NCBI GenBank assembly: GCA_964625745.1
Contig: CAZVCJ010000002.1
Location: 1 to 64,000 of the forward strand
Direction: 5' to 3'
From: CAZVCJ01 sp964625745
GTDB taxonomy: Bacteria; Chloroflexota; Anaerolineae; VGOG01
DNA length: 64,000 bases
The notes under the pieces: generated by a model
Told to the model about the DNA's origin: nothing
The model's input: only the letters and a program-made list of their open reading frames with translations
The model's database searches: none
Shown here: piece by piece, positions 58,212 to 64,000 of the stretch
Layout of the letters: every line of letters starts with the position of its first letter
Numbering within the stretch: position 1 is the stretch's first letter
Made by a program: the position numbers and the translations under genes

Positions 58212-58713
58212 TCGTTTCCTTCCTCATCAATTGGGTATCCATACCAGGTGGGGCAAAAAGATAGGCGGTGAATTCTTCGTATGATGGTTTCCTGACCAGG
58301 TAGATCAGGTGTGAAGGGCAGCAGCAGTCGGAGGAACCAAAGCCGGGAACGAGTGTCTCGCTGCCGGGGAGCTGCCGGGCGGCCTGAGCCCAGAGGCACT
58401 CCAATCTGGCCGTCGAGACCGCGCTCCAGACCTCCACCAGTTGGGCGTGCTCCAGCAGGTAGTCTATGTGCCAGTGGAGCTTCTTGTCGCAGCGGCGCTG
58501 TCCTGATGGTTCGACAGGCTCACCACGACGGCTTGTCGAAGGGCGGTGGCGGGCCAGGCGAGCATCCAGGCCGCCGGCCCCCAGCGCGCTGCCTACGTAG
58601 AGATAGCAGCCAGCGGGAAAACCGAACGTGCCCAGCTTGCCAATGGTGATCTCTTCCCCGCCCTCCAGGTGCAAAACCAGGGCGTAGGTGCCTTTGGTGG
58701 ATTTGTTCGTCAT
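58192..58713 (-). CDS. GIY-YIG/DUF123 domain protein
   Basis: 173 aa from the ATG at 58713 (TAATG overlap with the preceding gene). GTYALVLHLEGGEEITIGKL, GTFGFPAGCYLYVGSALG with GGLDARLARH, and WHIDYLLEHAQL are typical DUF123 blocks, and a GFGSSDCCCPSHL segment follows. A dispersed repeat (58498-58545) adds STSRRGEPVEPSGQ. Such proteins resemble GIY-YIG nucleases; function uncertain. Confidence 0.82.
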   Translation of the reverse strand: MTNKSTKGTYALVLHLEGGEEITIGKLGTFGFPAGCYLYVGSALGAGGLDARLARHRPSTSRRGEPVEPSGQRRCDKKLHWHIDYLLEHAQLVEVWSAVSTARLECLWAQAARQLPGSETLVPGFGSSDCCCPSHLIYLVRKPSYEEFTAYLFAPPGMDTQLMRKETIEQLPG

Positions 58714-61700
58714 TAGTACTGCTCCCAACTGCCATCGGTGTAGAGGATGTAGGCTGTGCTGCGCTGTCCTGAGCCTGTCGAAGGGAGGTCGCTCTCAAGA
58801 ATGATGCCGCCGTCAAATGCTTGCACCATCCCTGTAAAGCCCCGTTCCTCCTCCCTGGCCCAACCGAGCTGGCTGGTCGGGCCGCCCAGCTCTTCCCGCC
58901 ACACCTTGCCAAAGCCCCTCTTCGGCTGGAAGAGGCCCGGCGGCGCGGTCAGATGGGGATCGTCCTGGGGCTGGCCTTCCTGCCAGGTGTCGGCGAAAGC
59001 CTGCCAGGTGCGATCGTCGTGGAGGACGTAGACCCCCCTGTTGTCCTCCCGCCAGAACATCCTGCCCCGTTCGAAAGCCTCTTCAGCCCAAAAGACCTCT
59101 CGTTCCGCTTCCCCCGGGCAACCGAGACGATCTCGCCGGTCGGCCCATATCGCGGAGAAGCGGATAGGTACCACGGCGCAGGGTGTGGGCGTGACCGCTG
59201 GCCTGGTTGGCGCAGGGAGCGGCGTCCCCCAAGTGACTGGGTACCAATTGGCTCCGCCGTCAATGGACTTGTATACGCCATGCTCGACCAGGGTGGCGAA
59301 AAGGGTCTGGTCGGCGGGGTAGTCCGGCGAGAGGGCCAGCGCCAGCACCCCCGCCAGCTCGCCGTCGGACCGATGGGGAAGGCCGACATTGACCGCCTGC
59401 CAGGAGTATCCCCCATCGGTGGACTTGTAGATTCCCCGGTCGAGGCCGGCGAAAAGTGTGCCGTCCCGTGGGAATTGCGGCGATATGGCCAAGGCCTTGA
59501 CCCAGACAGTGCCCGGCGGGAGTCCTCCTCCCAACGCCTGCCAGGTGAAGCCGCCGTCGTCGGAGCGATGCAGGTTGCCGTACATCGCGCCGACGAAGAG
59601 GGAGCCATCGGTGAGACGATGGACGTCGGCGGCAAAGTCCGGCGAGAGGGCCATGGACTGGACGTACCAATCTTCTTCCTCTTTGACTTGCTCCCAGCTT
59701 TGCCCCCCGTTCGTAGTGCGATACAGCCCTTTGTACTGGAACCAGGCATAGGCTGTGCCATCCTCAGCGTAGTTTGGCGAAACGACCAGGCTCACTATCT
59801 CAGCTTCGGGTAGCCCCTGGCTCGCCGCTGTCCAGCTTTCTCCTCGGTCAGTGGAGATGAAGACCTGAGGGCGGCGGTAGTCTCCCCCGACGAAAAGGGT
59901 GCTGTCGCCCCCCCTCTTTCCCCCCCAACTTTGGGGGGGAGGAAGGGGGGGCGAGATGGCCAGAGCGGAAGCGGGGAAGAGATTGCCCAGCCCCTGCTGC
60001 AGCTCCTGCCAATGGCCGTCGCGCCATCGGTATACGCCACTGTTCGAGGCAGCGAAGAGGGTCTGATCCCCAGCGTAGTCAGGCGAGACGGCCAGGTGAA
60101 GGGGGGCGAAGCCCGTCCGGCCGGGGAAGCCCGTCTCCTGCCAACTTCGGCTCCCGTCGTGGGAGACGAACACCCCGGCCGTGGACGTGGCGGCGTAGAT
60201 GGTTTGATCCTGGCCATAGCTCGGCGAGATGGCCAGGTCGTAGACGTTCAGGCCGCCCAACTCCACCTTCAAGTCCTCCCAGACCAGCCCCTCGGCGCTC
60301 AGGCCATCTATACTCCCATAAACAGTGCCCAGCAGCAGGCCCCCGTCCGGGACGAGGGCAAAGGCGCTGATTGGTATGTCCTCTCCAAAAACTTTCCAGT
60401 TGTCGCCCCTATCCGTCGAACGATAGAGGCGGGAGATCACTTCGCTGTGAGATGCTGTGAACAGGGCGTAGAGCGTCTTGTCCTCGGCGAAAGAGGGCGA
60501 GAGGACGAGATCGCTGAGGACAGCACCCTCGTAAACCAGCCCCGAGTTGGCGGCCTGCCACGTTTCCCCTCCATCGGTGGAGCGCATCAGGCCCGCCCCG
60601 CTCAGGACAGCGTAGACCGTGCGGTCGCCCCCCCTCTTTTCCCCCCAACTTTGGGGGGGAGGAAGGGGGGGAGAGACGGCCAGCAATTGGGCCGTTTGGT
60701 TCAGCACCTCTTCCCAGGACTGGCCGCCGTCGGTGGACTTGAGGACGACGTATCGGTCCATCTCGACCAGGCTCCAGAACAGCGTGCTGTCGGTGGCGTA
60801 GTCGGGAGAGATAGCCAGGGCCGTCGCTCGGCGATTGGTGGGCCTGTCAGCCCGCAGCTCTTCCAGGGCAGTCCAATGTTTTCCCCCGTCGGTTGATCCT
60901 TCGACAGGCTCAGGACATCGCCTGAAGAGGCCATGGCGCATGGTGCGGGCGAAGGCCGTTCCATCGGCGGCGAAGGCGACTCCTTGGACCTGGAGATCGC
61001 TCAGGCCGCGAGAGGACAAGCGCCAGCTCCGGCCGCCGTCGGTGGATTTGTACACACCGCTCCCGATGTTCCACGTGGAAAGCCCGGCTAATAGAGTTTG
61101 GTCGGAGGCGTAGTGGGGGGAGAAAGCCACCGAAACCATGTCCTGACCGGAGGGCAACCCGCCACTTATCAGCATCCAGGACTCGCCAGCGTCTTCGGAT
61201 TTGTACAACTCGTTCTCTACCAGAGCGAGAAGCGTCTGGTCCCTATCGTAGTCAGGGGAGACCACAATGCGCTGGATGGGACTGGCTGGCAACTCTATTG
61301 GCCGTAGCTCGACCGGAGCTGGCGGCGCGCCGCCGCTCTCGGCCATCACCAGGACGGAACCGCCCTGGCCGATCAGATACAGCCGCTCGGCCAGGGGGTC
61401 TAAGGCCCGCAAAGCATACTCTCCATCCAAAGGCACATCGGCCAGGGGATCGGCTGTCTGGCCGTCAACGACCAGAAGCCGGTGGCCTTTATCCCAGCCG
61501 CTGGTCAGGTAGACCAGACCTTTGTTGGGATCCACCCGCAGGTTTCCAACGATGCCTTCCAGTCGGGCCACCCAACGCTGTCCATCGGCCAATACCTTCA
61601 AGGACACATAACCACCGAAGCCAGAACGGGTCACGTAGGCCCGGCCTGCTGTGGGGTCCACGTCTATCGAGACCACGCTCAATTCCGTGTCCGTGAACAC

Positions 61701-63437
61701 TGAGGTGTGAGTGACCCCATCGTAGACCTGGAGGTAGCTACCGCCGTTGGAGCCGGGTACGCCGTTGCTGATGACCCCATAGAGAAGATTCGACTGGGGG
61801 TCAATGGCCAGATCCACAGCGGCGGGATTGGGAGAGAAACCATGCGGCTGGGGGAAAGTGGAATCAATTTTGCCCACTACGCCTTGAACGTCGGGGTCAG
61901 CGATGTAGATTCCGCTCTCCACGATGTAAAGCTCATTCGTCCTGGGATTAACCACCGGCTTGCCTGTTTGGGGAATGAGGCCCACCGCGTGATTGGTCTG
62001 GCCGTCAATGATTTGGATGCCCTGACCGTCGGAGTCGCCGACGTAGATCCGATGGCCGACATCATCAACGGCCAAGGGGCCGCGACCGGGGACGAGGGCC
62101 AGCTCTTCGTAGTTGCTACTGTCGAAGACGTGGAGCTGGTTGATGCTGTCGGTGACGTAGAGGCGCTGGGCGTGGGGATCAACGGCCACATCCACCACTT
62201 CAATAGCCGTCGGCACCAGCGCGACGGTGGCCTTTCGCTCCGTGTCTACGACGGCCACCTGGTTATCATACAGGGAAAGATAGAGCCTCCTCGTGTGAGG
62301 GTCAAGAGCGATGCCCCTCACACTGTTGACCGGGCCTATTTGGTCCACGATCTGCCCCGTAGCTCCGTTGACCACGATCACGCCTGGCTCCTGCCACATC
62401 GTTCGCCCGACGTAAAGGCGATTCGCCGTCTCATCCACTGCCAGGACGCTTTTCTGGTTCTGATCGCCTACCATCAGGCTGGCTATAAGGTCGCCGCTCG
62501 TGCCATCCAGAGTCAGGATTTCGTTACCCTCTTCGCCACTGAGGCTGTCGAGGGCTGCGTAGAGACGATTGGTGACCGTGTTGACCGCCAGGTCTTGGAT
62601 ACGGCCTTTCAGAGGGATGCTGGTCACCATCTCCAGCGTGCTGGCGGTAAAGATATCCAGGACTTCGGGAGAGTATGAGCGGGCCAGGTAGAGACGGTCG
62701 GCGGGCAGGTTGAGGGTCAGGGCGATTGCGGATGAACTGGGCAACAGGCTGGCACTGCGCAGCTCGCGGTAGTCGCTCGCATCAAGCAGGCGGATTGTTT
62801 CACCATCAGTCACGTACAGGCGGCCTACTACTTCGCCCACGGCCACAGCCTCCACGTTCTCGACAGTGGCAAGCACCTGGTGGGTGTCCCCGGCGATGAC
62901 GGTCAGCGTCTTATCCTCCCGGTTGACCACGTAGACGCGGTTGGCTGTCTCGTCTACGGCCACTTCGCCATAGTCCCAGCCGCCCTGGCCCACGGGGATA
63001 GTGGCGATGATCTCGTTAGTCGCCCCATCAATTACCGAGACATTACCTTGCTCTCCCGAATCGCCTCTGTCGTTGCGCGCGTAGATGCGCCCCGTGGTTG
63101 CGTTGACGGCTATCGCCCGCGGGTAGTAGCCGTTGCCCGTCGGCACTCCCAGCTCCAGCCTGGCGACGACTTTGGGCCAGATCCCCTCGGAAGTAGGGCC
63201 AGGTTGAGGAGTCGGCGGCGCCTCAGTGGTCGCCGTCGGGGTGGCAGGGGGAGGGGTTGGCGTCGCTTCCTCCGTTGCCGTCGGGATGACGGGGGAAGGC
63301 GTGGGCCTGATCTCGGTCGCGGCCGGTGTAGGAGTCGGCGACGCCGTCGGCGGCATCGGCGTCGCTCCCTCAGGACGGTGACAGGCTGAGAGCAATGCCA
63401 ATAGCAGCAAACCCCATAATACAACTTTAGCCTTCAT
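58713..63437 (-). CDS. giant lipoprotein with two beta-propellers (YncE-like and Asp-box/sortilin-like)
   Basis: 1574 aa. Lipoprotein signal: MKAKVVLWGLLLLALLSACH. Pro/Thr linker to residue 85. Residues 90-680: YVTN/NHL-like blades (AVDETANRVYVVNREDKTLT, VDPHAQRLYVTDSINQLHVF). Residues 700-1430: Asp-box repeats of the form YKSTDGGxSW with SPDYAxDxTLF between them, as in sortilin or sialidase propellers. C-terminal 120 residues: FWREDNRGVYVLHDDRTWQA-type module. In-frame palindromes (59908-59951, 60628-60671) and CTTCGACAGG repeats (58765, 60896) are inserted. Probably a surface adhesion or hydrolase-like protein; no catalytic residues identified. Confidence 0.85.
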   Translation of the reverse strand: MKAKVVLWGLLLLALLSACHRPEGATPMPPTASPTPTPAATEIRPTPSPVIPTATEEATPTPPPATPTATTEAPPTPQPGPTSEGIWPKVVARLELGVPTGNGYYPRAIAVNATTGRIYARNDRGDSGEQGNVSVIDGATNEIIATIPVGQGGWDYGEVAVDETANRVYVVNREDKTLTVIAGDTHQVLATVENVEAVAVGEVVGRLYVTDGETIRLLDASDYRELRSASLLPSSSAIALTLNLPADRLYLARSYSPEVLDIFTASTLEMVTSIPLKGRIQDLAVNTVTNRLYAALDSLSGEEGNEILTLDGTSGDLIASLMVGDQNQKSVLAVDETANRLYVGRTMWQEPGVIVVNGATGQIVDQIGPVNSVRGIALDPHTRRLYLSLYDNQVAVVDTERKATVALVPTAIEVVDVAVDPHAQRLYVTDSINQLHVFDSSNYEELALVPGRGPLAVDDVGHRIYVGDSDGQGIQIIDGQTNHAVGLIPQTGKPVVNPRTNELYIVESGIYIADPDVQGVVGKIDSTFPQPHGFSPNPAAVDLAIDPQSNLLYGVISNGVPGSNGGSYLQVYDGVTHTSVFTDTELSVVSIDVDPTAGRAYVTRSGFGGYVSLKVLADGQRWVARLEGIVGNLRVDPNKGLVYLTSGWDKGHRLLVVDGQTADPLADVPLDGEYALRALDPLAERLYLIGQGGSVLVMAESGGAPPAPVELRPIELPASPIQRIVVSPDYDRDQTLLALVENELYKSEDAGESWMLISGGLPSGQDMVSVAFSPHYASDQTLLAGLSTWNIGSGVYKSTDGGRSWRLSSRGLSDLQVQGVAFAADGTAFARTMRHGLFRRCPEPVEGSTDGGKHWTALEELRADRPTNRRATALAISPDYATDSTLFWSLVEMDRYVVLKSTDGGQSWEEVLNQTAQLLAVSPPLPPPQSWGEKRGGDRTVYAVLSGAGLMRSTDGGETWQAANSGLVYEGAVLSDLVLSPSFAEDKTLYALFTASHSEVISRLYRSTDRGDNWKVFGEDIPISAFALVPDGGLLLGTVYGSIDGLSAEGLVWEDLKVELGGLNVYDLAISPSYGQDQTIYAATSTAGVFVSHDGSRSWQETGFPGRTGFAPLHLAVSPDYAGDQTLFAASNSGVYRWRDGHWQELQQGLGNLFPASALAISPPLPPPQSWGGKRGGDSTLFVGGDYRRPQVFISTDRGESWTAASQGLPEAEIVSLVVSPNYAEDGTAYAWFQYKGLYRTTNGGQSWEQVKEEEDWYVQSMALSPDFAADVHRLTDGSLFVGAMYGNLHRSDDGGFTWQALGGGLPPGTVWVKALAISPQFPRDGTLFAGLDRGIYKSTDGGYSWQAVNVGLPHRSDGELAGVLALALSPDYPADQTLFATLVEHGVYKSIDGGANWYPVTWGTPLPAPTRPAVTPTPCAVVPIRFSAIWADRRDRLGCPGEAEREVFWAEEAFERGRMFWREDNRGVYVLHDDRTWQAFADTWQEGQPQDDPHLTAPPGLFQPKRGFGKVWREELGGPTSQLGWAREEERGFTGMVQAFDGGIILESDLPSTGSGQRSTAYILYTDGSWEQY
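59908..59951. repeat. GC-rich palindrome in the propeller gene, copy A
   Basis: CCCCCCCTCTTTCCCCCC-AACTTT-GGGGGGGAGGAAGGGGGG, read as SPPLPPPQSWGGKRGGDS in place of the normal SPDYAxDS blade loop. Confidence 0.85.
60628..60671. repeat. GC-rich palindrome in the propeller gene, copy B
   Basis: Almost identical to copy A and inserted at the equivalent loop of another blade (SPPLPPPQSWGEKRGGDR). Confidence 0.85.
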
Positions 63438-63590
63438 CGCTGTTTTCCTCTTGCAGATAGAGTTATTTTACATTAGTCTGGCTTACTTGGCAAGCGGGGG
63501 CTTCGGGTTCGTTTCACGTTTCGCGGCTTGAAGTTGCCAAGTTGATTGATTTGTGGTAAGATAGGTATGACATAATTTGGGAGGGTAACG

Positions 63591-64000
63591 ATGAAAACCA
63601 AACTGCGAGCGTTGATGATCTTGATTTGTGTGGTATCCCAACTGGTGATTGGCGTGGGCCTGGCAGAGGGGGCGAATCCCGTGCACGTCGTCTGCAGGGG
63701 CGATACTCTTTACTCCGTGGCCCGTCGCTACGGTACCACCGTGAACGCCATCGTGCAGGCCAATGGCCTGCGAAATCCCAATTGGATTTACGTTGGCCAG
63801 AGGTTGGTCATACCGGGGACGACCGCTGCGCCCAACAACTCTTCGTCTGGTTCCACTCACGTGGTGCAGCGGGGTGAGAACCTGTATCGCATTGCTCTGC
63901 ACTACGGCACGACGGTTCAGGCCCTTGCCCTGGCCAATAACCTTTCCAGCACCTCGCTGATCTACGCAGGTCAGAGCCTGGTCATCCCCGGAGGAGGTTC
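63591..64000 (+). CDS. LysM-repeat secreted protein (partial, runs off the right edge)
   Basis: ATG at 63591 after GGAGGG. Signal peptide (LMILICVVSQLVIGVGLAEG). Two LysM domains: VHVVCRGDTLYSVARRYGTT with VIPGTT, and THVVQRGENLYRIALHYGTT with SLVIPGG. LysM binds peptidoglycan-type glycans. The gene continues beyond 64000. A possible promoter, TTGCCA-17-TAAGAT, lies at about 63535-63563. Divergent from the giant lipoprotein gene. Confidence 0.9.
   Translation, partial: MKTKLRALMILICVVSQLVIGVGLAEGANPVHVVCRGDTLYSVARRYGTTVNAIVQANGLRNPNWIYVGQRLVIPGTTAAPNNSSSGSTHVVQRGENLYRIALHYGTTVQALALANNLSSTSLIYAGQSLVIPGGG

Overview
The window reads as a contig from an uncultured Chloroflexota-type bacterium (Anaerolineae-like), probably a metagenome assembly. 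The reasons are: a GC-rich genome; LysW-carrier amino-acid biosynthesis; many secreted proteins with Pro/Thr linkers ending in a YLPL-type motif; dense families of short palindromic repeats, several of them inside reading frames; and a 100-N scaffold gap at 43778-43877. The phylum call is inference from these traits.

Layout. 1-4.2 kb (minus strand): a Phe/Tyr-rich leader peptide and terminator, then aroH, aroF, trmD, rplS, rnhB. 4.2-13.6 kb (plus strand, from a divergent promoter): an Arg-rich leader peptide and terminator, then lysW, two lysX paralogues, lysY, lysZ, lysJ, lysK, argG, argH. The operon carries glutamate to ornithine on the LysW carrier and then citrulline to arginine; ornithine carbamoyltransferase is not in the window. 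Two amino-acid operons therefore diverge from one 80-bp region, and each appears to be controlled by its own attenuator.

13.6-25 kb: an alpha-2-macroglobulin-like gene interrupted only by an in-frame TGA exactly at its thioester cysteine, with a SECIS-like hairpin directly after it; a secreted repeat protein; an IorA-like TPP enzyme; and an AI-2E-family membrane protein. 25.2-29.3 kb: a leader peptide and two tandem terminators ahead of a heterodimeric ABC exporter (BmrCD-like logic). 29.4-40.2 kb: kbl and tdh (threonine to glycine), separated by about 9 kb of accessory genes (HEPN/MNT pair, two AlbA-type ATPase genes, small unknowns, decayed duplicates).

40.4-46.5 kb: a lipoprotein-type isoaspartyl methyltransferase, a SAM-methyltransferase fused to an HgcA-like corrinoid/membrane domain, a GNAT acetyltransferase and a papain-family protease spanning the N gap. 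46.8-53.5 kb: a beta-helix protein, a HicB-like antitoxin gene, an EamA permease, proS behind a T-box leader (specifier CCC), a sugar-nucleotide epimerase and tRNA-Glu. 53.6-64 kb: a breakpoint joining the start of uvrB to a duplicated class II aldolase end, an RTX protein, a multihaem cytochrome-like protein, the intact aldolase, a GIY-YIG/DUF123 protein, a 1574-residue double-propeller lipoprotein and the start of a LysM protein.

The strongest candidates for new biology are the thioester-position TGA, the methyltransferase-HgcA-like fusion, the three leader-peptide attenuators, and the palindromic repeats that insert in frame into conserved proteins.
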